From Gamsiella multidivaricata (taxonomy: Eukaryota > Mortierellomycota > Mortierellomycetes > Mortierellales > Mortierellaceae), in NCBI RefSeq assembly GCF_025024155.1, contig NW_026251709.1, forward strand, positions 558,001 through 622,000: a DNA stretch of 64,000 bases, read 5' to 3'. The position numbers were made by a program, and so were the translations under genes. Each line of letters starts with the position of its first letter. Positions within the stretch are counted from its first letter, which is position 1. The notes under the pieces are model-generated. The model saw only the letters and a program-made list of their open reading frames with translations. It made no database searches and was not told where the DNA came from. Positions 45,460 to 54,343 of this stretch are shown piece after piece.

Positions 45460-47415
45460 ATGCGACGACCAGCAACCGTCTTTGAGATACCCCACCTGTT
45501 GGACGCAATATGCGACAATCTCTCAGGGCGCGATACCTGGAACTGCTACCGCTGCAGCAGGTCCTGGCGGCTCCTCTTCGACATCTACCGCTACAGGCAC
45601 ATCCGCTTCGCCAATTTGAACTCTTCGCAAACATGGTATATTCTCCATCACAGCCATCAAATCCAGGACCTCCAAATCGATCTCTTGGATGGGGGACTCC
45701 TCCTCAATTCTGGTTGTACAAACCTCTGGAAATTGGTCTGCGTCGATTTCGGATACGCAAAAACGGCCGAGGAGTACTACGAATTCGAGGATTATTACAA
45801 CATCCATCCGAGGGGCCCTGAATTGATCGACTCCTCTATCAATGCCCTGGGTCTCATCGCCAGGAACCCGAAACTGGAACACTTGGAGGTGAGGCATCCA
45901 TCTCTCACACATCGGATGCAGGTCCTCAACGGTTCGATCCTCAGAGCCCTCTCGACCCATTCTTCCTTGACGACGATTATCCTCGAGGTTCAGTTAAGCA
46001 GCTTGCAGGCCGCATTGTTCTTGAACCACCTCCCCGAGGGCATCGTCGATCTGCAACTATGGACAGAACAAACCCGTTCGGATCTTCACGAATACCATTT
46101 CTGGGACGCACGCTTTCTTGCTCCCAATACAAGGCATCTCACCGCTCTTCGCAGCCTGGCTTTGGTGGGCACGATGCCCTGCACAAGAGAAAGCCTGGTG
46201 GTCAAATTCCTGAGACGATGTCCCGCCCTTGAGGTGATCACCGTACCGTACATCCTCACCCGCAACTATGATGATCTAGCCTGTACGCTGAGGATATACT
46301 GTCCAAAACTCCATACACTCAATCAAGCGATCGCGTGCAGGCTCTATCTTTGTGGGACCAAGATCAGGCGGCTACTGGGAGGCTTCGCGTACGGCGCGCC
46401 GCGGGAGTTGTGGTTGGGGACCGTGTGTTTGAACGAGGACTTTTGGGGCACGGATCGCGACTTTTTATGGGTGCTGCTCAATAGGTCCAGGGCTGCGGAA
46501 ACACTTGAGGTGCTGAGGATGTGTTCACAGTTGCGTGGGTGGATGGAGGTCCCACAGATGTTGCGTTATTGTAGCAACCTGCGAGAACTCTCTGTGGAGA
46601 GCGACCAGAACCGGGACGATGGGGTCGAGCTTTCGGATGTGGTTGCGTCTCTGAGCGGGCCTTGGGAGTGTTGGGCGACGTTGGAGATCCTGCGGCTCGA
46701 TATCGTCACGACGCCTCCTGTCTTGGACGAGATAGAAGTAGAGTCTGTGGCCGAGTCAGAGGCAAGTTCAGGGGCAGAGTCAGAGGCAGAGTCAGAGGCC
46801 GAGTCAGAGGTAGAGTCAGAGGTAGAGTCAGAGGTAGAGTCAGAGGCAAGTTCAGAGGCAAGTTCAGAGGCGGACCTTGGTCGAGGCTATTATGGTCGAC
46901 GGAGCGAAGAGCAGTGGTGTACATTGCGCTATATAGGTCGCCTGTTTGAGCGTCTGCATTTGCTTCCAAAGCTGACAGTTCTGGAGTTGAACTGGAAGTC
47001 CAGCTGTTCTGGAGAGGATCCGATACCATTGGAAACGGCCCTCGCCTACGTGAATGAGTATCTAGCAGAGCGGGGTACGGCACTGATGACAAAAAAGGAC
47101 GTGGAGTGGATGGGGTTAGGCTGGCCAACGTTCGAGGAGATCCGTCGGGATGCGGAGCTATGGACAATGTGCGAGGTCGCTGCTACAGAGAGGACTGGTT
47201 GCGAGTTTTATTACTATCCTTCTAGATCGGATGTTGAGGAATTCGAGGACGAGATCGAGGAGGAAGAGGAGGAAGAGGAAGAAGAGGAGGGATGCCAGGA
47301 TATGGATGCGCCGTGGCGGCTGAATCGAAAGCGGTACAATAAGGAAGGAGTGATGCACTGTCGAAGGTCGCTGAGGAATAGTCCGACCTGGTTCCGGACA
47401 CGATCAATACACTAA
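45460..47415 (+). CDS. F-box/LRR protein, subfamily A (651 aa)
   Basis: Intact paralogue of the gene at 24205: VFEIPHLLDAICDNLSGRDT, NCYRCSRSWRLLFD, YRHIRFANLNSSQTWYIL, CTNLWKLVCVDFGY and KDVEWMGLGWP align to its segments. It differs by a 45-residue acidic hexanucleotide-derived repeat (ESEVESEAS type, 46740-46875) in the C-terminal half and a Glu run plus a basic tail at the end (about 47245-47400). Start is the ATG at 45460; the open frame continues upstream but the F-box begins eight residues after this Met, as in the paralogue. Role: presumed SCF substrate receptor. It converges on the subfamily-B gene with only 46 bases between stop codons, so the 3' ends probably overlap. Confidence 0.86.
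   Translation: MRRPATVFEIPHLLDAICDNLSGRDTWNCYRCSRSWRLLFDIYRYRHIRFANLNSSQTWYILHHSHQIQDLQIDLLDGGLLLNSGCTNLWKLVCVDFGYAKTAEEYYEFEDYYNIHPRGPELIDSSINALGLIARNPKLEHLEVRHPSLTHRMQVLNGSILRALSTHSSLTTIILEVQLSSLQAALFLNHLPEGIVDLQLWTEQTRSDLHEYHFWDARFLAPNTRHLTALRSLALVGTMPCTRESLVVKFLRRCPALEVITVPYILTRNYDDLACTLRIYCPKLHTLNQAIACRLYLCGTKIRRLLGGFAYGAPRELWLGTVCLNEDFWGTDRDFLWVLLNRSRAAETLEVLRMCSQLRGWMEVPQMLRYCSNLRELSVESDQNRDDGVELSDVVASLSGPWECWATLEILRLDIVTTPPVLDEIEVESVAESEASSGAESEAESEAESEVESEVESEVESEASSEASSEADLGRGYYGRRSEEQWCTLRYIGRLFERLHLLPKLTVLELNWKSSCSGEDPIPLETALAYVNEYLAERGTALMTKKDVEWMGLGWPTFEEIRRDAELWTMCEVAATERTGCEFYYYPSRSDVEEFEDEIEEEEEEEEEEEGCQDMDAPWRLNRKRYNKEGVMHCRRSLRNSPTWFRTRSIH
46740..46875 (+). repeat. Coding hexamer repeat (Glu/Ser)
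   Basis: About 22 imperfect six-base units of the type GAGTCA/GAGGCA/GAGGTA encode alternating E-S and E-A/E-V. Absent from the paralogue at 24205, so it arose after the duplication. Confidence 0.8.
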
Positions 47416-47461
47416 CTCTTTCGGCCCTTTTTTATTATAATAAATGCCCCTCAAATGAACA

Positions 47462-49210
47462 TCACTCGTTCCACCGAAGGCGAGCCTCTACGGCCCTGTC
47501 ATCAGAAGTGTCTTCCGTGATGTTGATCCCGTGTTTGTTCAGCAACTTTTTTTGCTCGCCTGCCAAAGAGAGAAAGAAGCCGCCTTCCGCTGTGCAGCAC
47601 CATCCCCCATCAAGGCGTCTGAGCTGCTTCCAATGTTCCAGAATCCAGGCCAACTCTCTCTCGTTCACCTCCTCTCTCCCGGGCCAGAGCTTGAATTTCT
47701 TCAGCTTGACCGAGCCAGCCATCAGTTCCAGACCTGCATCCAGACAGAATGGGAGTGGAACTTTCAAAGCACTGCCCATTGAACCCCATATAGTGTCGAA
47801 TTTAGAGAGCATATCCAGGACACGCAGCTCCCTGAGCGCAGCCAGCTGCCTGTAAATGCCGCGACATTGTTGGATTTCCTTTGCTGAAAGTTGGTTTCTA
47901 AACTGGCCACGTTCAACAACATCCATATCAATGAAAACCGTCAGCTCCTTCAGCCCATGGCAGACCCACGGCTCACCCTCAAGGATGTGCGAAGCAAAGA
48001 TAGTTTCAGCGCTGAACCGCTCCAGCCTTGGGAATGACGTGAGAACCTTGATCGCCCATTTGCCAGCATTGCCTAGGTAGCACAAGTCGATCGACTGCAT
48101 GGTCGCAAAGTGTTGGTCCATAAGCAGCTCCAGTGTCCTGGGCCCAAGTCCTGACAGGTGATAGTCCAGAACACGAAAGGGTTGCTTGGCAACCTGTAGC
48201 AGTCTGAAATGGCTCTCCTCTGGTATATTGATTCCAGCGGCTTTGAATGTTATCGAATCAAGATCTGGCCATTTGGATTCGATATACAAGGCACAGAATT
48301 CAGCGTGGGGAAAGCCCCTTCCATATGTGGGTCTCCAAAGCAGGGTCTGGAGTGCTGGGCATTGGCAAATGAGCAGGTGGAGTTGGTCAGTGCCGCTTAA
48401 GGATGCCATGTTGATTAGGGTGAGTTCCTGGAGTCTCGGAAACCGAACTCCCGCCCCCGTCATCGCTGAAAGCTCTGTCTGTGTCTTTGTAGCGTCCGCG
48501 GGCAAAAGTAGCGAGACCGATGGGTCAAATTCGATCCTAGCCAAAGTCAGCTTCTCCAGTTGCTCGCATATCTCCCAGAACGCCTTCGAATGCTCCACAG
48601 GGATTTTGCAACCACTCATACTCAGCGATCGCAGGTTCCGACTTTGTGTGCAGTCCAAGAGGGGGCTCCACATCCGCTGTTTTGGGTGGCCTTTTGTGTA
48701 TTTTGACTCCCAATTGACTAGCACGAGCGATCGCAAATGACCAGAATTTCGTCGGATCATCCGTTTGCAGCTTTTCCAGTGCTGTCTCATGTTGCACGTC
48801 ATATACGATGGTATACCTTCCATAGCGATGAACTCAAGCCGGCTGCAAGCCTCTCCTAGCAGCAACGGAATGAGGGAGTTTTGGTGGTGGATTGTGAGCG
48901 ACCTTATCCAGGGTGTCTTGTCCAGAAGGTCGATTAGCGCTTCATCCTGCTGCTCTTTTTCAGTCTTCTCTGAGCAGGAGAGAAAGGCGGGAAGAGGGTC
49001 GAGGCTGATGGACCGTGCAAAGGGTGCACTGTCGTGGTCGATGTTGCAGGGCCGTCCGAAATGAAGGTTCCGCCAGACCAGAGGTGCGAACGAGGCATAC
49101 AAGGGTCTCGAGACTGCAGACAAGGCGAGGACAGCGGATGCATCGAGGTGCCACGATATCCTGAGGACAAGCTCCGGAAGGGACAGTACGAAGACCGCGA
49201 CTCCTGTCAT
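47462..49210 (-). CDS. F-box/LRR protein, subfamily B (582 aa)
   Basis: Intact single exon. F-box: LSLPELVLRISWHLDASAVL, AVSRPLYASFAPLVWRNLHF. Then RSLTIHHQNSLIPLLLGE, HLRSLVLVNWESKYTKG, NLRSLSMSGCKIP, KWPDLDSITFKAAG, FATMQSIDLCYLG and the terminal ELAWILEHWKQLRRLDGGW. These blocks also occur in the gene at 49388-51394 and in the relics at 22.1 and 58.5 kb and define subfamily B. Start: ATG at 49210, ten residues before the F-box; the frame extends upstream but without ATG. Presumed SCF substrate receptor. Tail to tail with the subfamily-A gene and in tandem with the next B gene, 145 bases upstream. Confidence 0.86.
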   Translation of the reverse strand: MTGVAVFVLSLPELVLRISWHLDASAVLALSAVSRPLYASFAPLVWRNLHFGRPCNIDHDSAPFARSISLDPLPAFLSCSEKTEKEQQDEALIDLLDKTPWIRSLTIHHQNSLIPLLLGEACSRLEFIAMEGIPSYMTCNMRQHWKSCKRMIRRNSGHLRSLVLVNWESKYTKGHPKQRMWSPLLDCTQSRNLRSLSMSGCKIPVEHSKAFWEICEQLEKLTLARIEFDPSVSLLLPADATKTQTELSAMTGAGVRFPRLQELTLINMASLSGTDQLHLLICQCPALQTLLWRPTYGRGFPHAEFCALYIESKWPDLDSITFKAAGINIPEESHFRLLQVAKQPFRVLDYHLSGLGPRTLELLMDQHFATMQSIDLCYLGNAGKWAIKVLTSFPRLERFSAETIFASHILEGEPWVCHGLKELTVFIDMDVVERGQFRNQLSAKEIQQCRGIYRQLAALRELRVLDMLSKFDTIWGSMGSALKVPLPFCLDAGLELMAGSVKLKKFKLWPGREEVNERELAWILEHWKQLRRLDGGWCCTAEGGFFLSLAGEQKKLLNKHGINITEDTSDDRAVEARLRWNE

Positions 49211-49387
49211 TGGTGGTTCTGTGTCGTTTATTTTGGCTGCCACTGTTGTTCGTAACGGTGTCTGTGGTGGCGATAAGCGTCGCCGCGTTTATGGGGGGGG
49301 GGGTGAGAAAGGGACGAAATCACCGTGCTCATGATGGAATAGAAATGGCGCCATGCAGTCACAGCTTGAATTGCTTTACTAGACGAG

Positions 49388-51394
49388 TTAGCTTACTATA
49401 TCACCCTCCTGGATATCCTGGTCAAGCGCACAGCATTCTCCGCAACTCTGCTTGTCCAGCTCATTCTCATCTCGTTCAAAAATCTGACAGCCATCCGTGT
49501 TGATTCCGCGTTCGGCTAGCCATTTATGATGTCTTCCTGCCCGAAGGAAATTATCCTGGACAAAGTGCGTCTTTCCCGGCGCCGTGCGCCATGCCCCTCT
49601 GATAGCCTTCAGCGCCTTCATATGATCGACCATCCAGACCAACTCCCGCCGGTGCACCACGTGCTTGCCACCCCAGAAGCTAATCTTCTGTAACCTGCGC
49701 AAGCTCGCCAATTCGTCCAGACCGGCTTCCAATCGCATCGGGAGTGCTGTGAGAGAATATTGCGGGTGGTTCGAGCCCGATATTGGCTGGCCGTTCGTAT
49801 ACAAACAGGGATACAAAATCAGCATATCCAGGTTACGCAACTCCCGTAGGGTAGCCAATTGCTTGAAGACGGCTCGACATTGTCGATGTTCCTCCTCCGT
49901 TAGCCTGCGGTTGGGTGCGTTGTCGGGAAAGCCCATATTAATAAAAACGTCCAGTTCTTGCAGTCCCAGGCACACCCACGGCTTCATGTTTTTAAGGAAC
50001 TGTTGCGCGTGTAAAACATTTGCTTTAAGCAGTTTCAGATTCGGACAGCTCGTGAGAACTTCTAACGCCCAGTCATTACTCACTTCCTCGCGGTTGTAAA
50101 TAATGATGGTCTCAAGGGTGGAAAAATGGTGTGCCTTCAACAAGTCGAATGCCTCAGTCTGGGTCCAGGCAACGCATAAATTGAGGCAACGAAGTGGTAT
50201 CTTGGCCGCTCGCAGAAACTGTGTGTACTGCTCATCAGTGAACCGGTCACTGTGGCTCATGATTATAATCGAGTCCAATTTTGGCCATGTGCCCGCTGCA
50301 AAGTGATGATAAAACTCCGTAGTTGGTGTTTCACACGTAGAGTAGATGCTCCAGGTCAAGCTTTGGAGTTCTGGACATTGGGCGATAAGCAAGTTGACGA
50401 TCTGGAGCTGGTCGTAGCGCGGGAATTTTATCACAGTGAGTTCCTTTAGTCGTGGAAATCGAGTTGTCGGGAGGAGATGGGTCGACTGCACGGGTGTGCT
50501 TTCCGTTGGCGTTGGCGTCGGCGCGAGATGTGTTCCATTAGTTGCCGTAGGTTCGTTATCCGCCCTGTTCAGGCTATTCCTGGTCGGTCGCAGCGGTAAA
50601 TCGAAGCTGGTATGATCCATGTACAGAGTCTCGAGGCGCTCACAGACCTTCCAAAATGCTTCTAAATGCTTTCCGCGGATAGCACAGTTCTCAAGGCGCA
50701 GCGATCGTAAATTCCAGGCCCGGGTGCATCGCAAGATCGGGTTCCAGACTGGTCGACCATACTGGGCCTTCTTATCGGGACTATAGAACCAATCGACCAA
50801 TGTTAGGGACCGTAGGTGGGTTCGATTCCGCATCATCATCAACTTGCAGCTGTCCCAGTGCTCTGCTACGTGGTTCTTCTTTTCGTCCAGAGATAGTCCT
50901 GCGATCGTTATCGATTCGAGTTGTTGACAGACCATTCCAAGTTGCAGCGGCAGAGTTGCGTCCTGGTTGTTGATCGTCAACGACCTGACCCACGGAGCGT
51001 TGCTCTGAAAGGTCTCCAAAAATGGATTTCTCGGCTCCTGTCCACCACCGTCGGCTGTACGGTCGGGGGCGGAGACATCAGTCGCGGCGACGTGGGTCAA
51101 GATTTTGAAGGATCTTGCGAGTGGCGCCTGTTCGGGATCAAGTCTGCATGGGGTCCCGAAATGAAGGTCTCTCCATACGAGGGGCGCAAAGACGCTGTAG
51201 AAGGATCTGCAGACATAGGAGCAGACCCAAACATCGGCTGCATTGAGATAGAAGGCCACCTGGAGTAAGATTTCTGGAAGGTCGAGTGCGCGCGTCATGG
51301 TTGTTGTCGGTGTCACTATGGTTGTTGCTGTTGGCATATCTGTCGGTGTCGCTATTGCTATCGTTGCTGGCGTTGCTGTTATCGTGTGCGCCAT
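49388..51394 (-). CDS. F-box/LRR protein, subfamily B (up to 668 aa)
   Basis: Same architecture as its neighbour: DLPEILLQVAFYLNAADVWV, SVFAPLVWRDLHFG, RSLTINNQDATLPLQLG, HLRSLTLVDWFYSPDKK, NLRSLRLENCAIRG, TWPKLDSIIIMSH and RELVWMVDHMKALKAIRG. It is longer because of a Thr/Pro insert after the DHTSFDLPLR segment (about 50470-50590) and a C-terminal tail with CGECCALDQD. The first ATG (51394) would add 32 Thr/Ala/Ile-rich residues from an irregular trinucleotide-like repeat. A TATAAAA on the same strand lies at 51426-51420, only 26 bases before that ATG, so translation more likely starts at the ATG at 51298 (MTRALDLPEIL), the position matching the neighbouring gene. Confidence 0.84.
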   Translation of the reverse strand: MAHTITATPATIAIATPTDMPTATTIVTPTTTMTRALDLPEILLQVAFYLNAADVWVCSYVCRSFYSVFAPLVWRDLHFGTPCRLDPEQAPLARSFKILTHVAATDVSAPDRTADGGGQEPRNPFLETFQSNAPWVRSLTINNQDATLPLQLGMVCQQLESITIAGLSLDEKKNHVAEHWDSCKLMMMRNRTHLRSLTLVDWFYSPDKKAQYGRPVWNPILRCTRAWNLRSLRLENCAIRGKHLEAFWKVCERLETLYMDHTSFDLPLRPTRNSLNRADNEPTATNGTHLAPTPTPTESTPVQSTHLLPTTRFPRLKELTVIKFPRYDQLQIVNLLIAQCPELQSLTWSIYSTCETPTTEFYHHFAAGTWPKLDSIIIMSHSDRFTDEQYTQFLRAAKIPLRCLNLCVAWTQTEAFDLLKAHHFSTLETIIIYNREEVSNDWALEVLTSCPNLKLLKANVLHAQQFLKNMKPWVCLGLQELDVFINMGFPDNAPNRRLTEEEHRQCRAVFKQLATLRELRNLDMLILYPCLYTNGQPISGSNHPQYSLTALPMRLEAGLDELASLRRLQKISFWGGKHVVHRRELVWMVDHMKALKAIRGAWRTAPGKTHFVQDNFLRAGRHHKWLAERGINTDGCQIFERDENELDKQSCGECCALDQDIQEGDIVS

Positions 51395-51419
51395 GAAATG
51401 AGAGAGAGGGCCAGTGAGA

Positions 51420-51426
51420 TTTTATA
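51420..51426 (-). promoter_or_regulatory. TATA-like element of subfamily-B F-box gene
   Basis: TATAAAA on the minus strand, 26 bases from the ATG at 51394 and 122 from the ATG at 51298. The spacing favours the downstream start. Confidence 0.4.
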
Positions 51427-52769
51427 TTGTCCTGCTGCGGCAATTTACAAAAGAGTTCATGACTCATGTGCTATATGCACCATATACACGTTCCAGAACA
51501 GCGACACGCTCAATGCGCGTCCGTTAGGAGGACAATGGTAATGACGAACCTTTGAATACCATCGTCCCTTTGTCCTCTCTATAGACGCCGCAGCCTAGAC
51601 TATGTCACTCTCTCTTTATCTGCTACATTCTCTGTTGACCACTTCGAATCAATCCGTATCTACTTTTTGGCGTAGATAAATAGAAGGTAGGATCCGAACC
51701 TTTTCTTTTATAAGGCGCACTATAACTCACTTCTTTCTCCCTTTACCTCATTTCTCCGTGCAGCCAAATTCCTCGCGATGAAGGTCTATTTTGTCCGTGC
51801 AATTCCCTTCATCCCTTGAGAACCATAATAAAATCGGTCGATCAGGCTCTTGCGCTGTAGCTGACAGAAACTGCGATTGGGGTCAACTCCATGGATAGGA
51901 GCTGCTGTTTGGATGACAACGCAGCGAGATGGCACAAGTAGGCGATGGGAAAGCTGCTGTGGAAAACAGGGAGAGAACATGCATGACAATAAGGTTCACG
52001 CCGCCACCAGCCTAAAGATGCACAGATCGACTATTGAGTTTCGTGTATAGAAAGTTAGATATTTTATTCAGCTCAACGTTCGTATCCCAGGGTATTGTCA
52101 TGGCCGAAGTTAACCTCAGCCGACGGAACGATGGTCAGTAATAAAAAAAATCAGTCTTACCATGTCATTCGCTTTGTTGCGGAACGAGCACTTCTTGAGC
52201 GATACTAGCGATTCCTTCCTCTAATTGATCGCTAGTGCACCTGGATCAAATGCCTTCGTTACAAACAGCCGGGGCTACTCAAGGCCAAGGTCAGATCTGT
52301 AAATAATATGGACCTGAATACGGTATGCATTTTTTTCCTGAATGTAGACGGACTGTAGGCCTCTCAGAACTCGATCCTCCAGCGGACCAATTGAGACCAA
52401 AAGCATAGGATATGTGAACAGTGTGGAGGATCGACGAAGTATTTGATGCGTGCCGACCCTTGGATATCTGACTGGGCTGTGTATGTCAACGAACCGGGTT
52501 GTATCCAATCGAATGCGTGAGGCGGTGCCAGTTCTCTGTACGAGAGGAATGAGGAATGAGGAATGAGGAATGAGGAATGAGGAATGAGGAATGAGGAATG
52601 AGGAATGAGGCATGGAGTGATCCTTTTGCGAAGCCGTGGGCGGCGGGAGCTGTCCATACTGACAAATGCCTGCGCCCAATTGACATGTTTTTTTTGCGCC
52701 TGAAGGGATCAAACCAATCAGCTTGGGGTTTGTTTTGCCACTAAAAAAAATGGGCTCCGTACACACGGA
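51427..52769. other. Intergenic region with heptamer minisatellite
   Basis: No supported gene. A minus-strand frame at 52275-52817 is open across a heptamer repeat (52546-52610) and is probably spurious. The COQ10 promoter must lie in the last part; an A-run precedes its ATG by 20 bases. Confidence 0.4.
52546..52610 (+). repeat. GGAATGA heptamer tandem repeat (about 9 copies)
   Basis: About nine perfect head-to-tail copies of the 7-base unit GGAATGA. Because 7 is not a multiple of 3, the unit translates as a seven-residue cycle in any frame and keeps all three minus-strand frames open there. The absence of differences between units indicates recent expansion. Confidence 0.9.
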
Positions 52770-53900
52770 ATGCTGTTCGTGATCAGACTGTATACATTCA
52801 ACAACGCATCGATGCAAGGATTCGTGCGAGGGGCAGCACCATGGCTCACAAGAAGTTCATCTCAGCAAGGTCAACGGCTAGGACTTCCAAGGCATTCAGT
52901 CGCCTTCTCTGGACACAGGAGACATGAACATCCACGTCATTTCATTACCCTGCCGAAACTGCCGGATCTACCCAACCTGCTCAAGCCAATCTCGTCGTCG
53001 CGACAATACAAGGACCGCACCCTTGTCAAATACTCCCAGCAGGAATTCTACAGCCTCGTTGCTAATGTTGACGACTATCACTACTTCTTGCCCTGGTGCA
53101 CCCACTCGAAAATGTCAGATCCTCTACCTGCTGGATCCGAACAAGTCACCGTCGCAGGATCAGGAGCGGGGCCAAGTTCAGGATCCGTCACCGTGAGACA
53201 TGGTGAACTCGGGATTGGGTTCAACTCTCTCCAGGAACGATACGTCTCTACCGTAACATGTCAAGAGCCATGGGCCGTCCGCGCTGTCTCGTATGACTCG
53301 AAACTGTTCAAAGAGCTTTCCACAACCTGGAAATTTACGCCCAATGCCCCAAAGAACACGACTCTGGAGGCAGCCATGGACCAGGATCTACAGGAGACAC
53401 ATTTACTTAGACGATTAGCAGGAGAGCCGGACGCAGTATCACCACAGCCGCCATCGCCAGCGTCACCCACAAATCAGTCAAATCAGCCTGGGCACCAGCT
53501 TACAGCCGCAGCCGTGTTCGGTGCTGCCGCTGTGCCAAAACCTAGGACATCCGAAAACCGGACAACGTCATCTCCATCCAAAGTATCACCGGTACAGAAG
53601 TACACCATTTCAGCCTCGAGAGTGCCTTCTCCATCTCCCTCCCCTGAGATTCGCATACCTACACACCAAAAGCCGCTCCCCTCTCCGCCAAAGCAAACCA
53701 TACAAAGAACATCTTCGCCCTCGAATCTGGCGGTGATGAAGCCGAGCGATTACCCATCGTGCTGGGTGGATTTTGAGATCCAGTTTGAGTTTGCGTCGCC
53801 GGTGCATGCGTCCATGTCGTCGCTGTTCTTTGACCAGGTCAGCAAGGAGATGCTGAAGGCATTTGTCGATCGTGCGGAAGAATTATACGGAAAGCGGTAG
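52770..53900 (+). CDS. Coq10-like coenzyme Q-binding protein with insert
   Basis: START-domain protein of the Coq10 family in the mitochondrial inner membrane; it binds coenzyme Q and supports respiration and Q synthesis. Matching blocks: RTLVKYSQQEFYSLVANVDDYHYFLPWC (first half of the domain, about residues 85-115), LGIGFNSLQERYVSTVTC, LFKELSTTWKFTP and the terminal CWVDFEIQFEFASPVHASM with FFDQVSKEMLKAFVDRAEELYGKR. The N-terminus is Arg/Ser-rich and amphipathic, fitting a mitochondrial presequence. Between the WKFTP strand and the last strand lies an insert of about 120 Pro/Ser/Thr-rich residues (53340-53750) absent from yeast Coq10. The ATG at 52812 (MQGFVRGAAPW) is an alternative start giving a cleaner presequence. 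No frameshift or stop; no clear splice pair removes the insert. Confidence 0.87.
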   Translation: MLFVIRLYTFNNASMQGFVRGAAPWLTRSSSQQGQRLGLPRHSVAFSGHRRHEHPRHFITLPKLPDLPNLLKPISSSRQYKDRTLVKYSQQEFYSLVANVDDYHYFLPWCTHSKMSDPLPAGSEQVTVAGSGAGPSSGSVTVRHGELGIGFNSLQERYVSTVTCQEPWAVRAVSYDSKLFKELSTTWKFTPNAPKNTTLEAAMDQDLQETHLLRRLAGEPDAVSPQPPSPASPTNQSNQPGHQLTAAAVFGAAAVPKPRTSENRTTSSPSKVSPVQKYTISASRVPSPSPSPEIRIPTHQKPLPSPPKQTIQRTSSPSNLAVMKPSDYPSCWVDFEIQFEFASPVHASMSSLFFDQVSKEMLKAFVDRAEELYGKR

Positions 53901-54343
53901 ACCCTCCACATTATCGGGAGCATAATAACGGTTATCAGATAGACCAACGTGATAGAGAGATACCTAAGCTTGTGCCAGTTCAATCTAGATGCTGTACTTA
54001 ATGTAAAATCGCCTGCTCTGAAAACCTGCGTATCTTTTTATCTTGTTAATAAAGCACACGGATAACGTCGTAATTCTATTGAAAGGTGTCCTCACCAATT
54101 GCTAGATTGCCCAAATATCCTCCCCATTCTCAGCCCGATCCGATGTGCGGCGCAGTCTGACCTCTTCATCGTCATCGTCTTCGCCCTCATACTCGCAATC
54201 TTATCTATCGTAATCCTCAAGAAATTCATTGCGCGGAATCCGTATACCATGCGTGTTGAAGATAGGCGCTCACTCCGAGCCTTGACTTATTTCCCCAATG
54301 AGGGACGATCCTTCCGCTGATTTTCTGGAGTGCAAACTAATGC
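53901..54343. other. Short intergenic region
   Basis: Four hundred and forty-three bases between COQ10 and the F-box relic. AATAAA at 54050-54055 is a likely polyadenylation signal for COQ10. A 73-codon plus-strand frame at 54099-54320 contains a hydrophobic stretch but lacks other support. Confidence 0.4.

Noticed and set aside
52546..52610. Possible CRISPR array
   Set aside because: Direct head-to-tail 7-base units without spacers in a eukaryotic intergenic region.
52275..52817. Minus-strand 180-codon frame with repeated IPHSSFL
   Set aside because: The repeat is a translation of the GGAATGA heptamer array, and the frame overlaps the COQ10 start.
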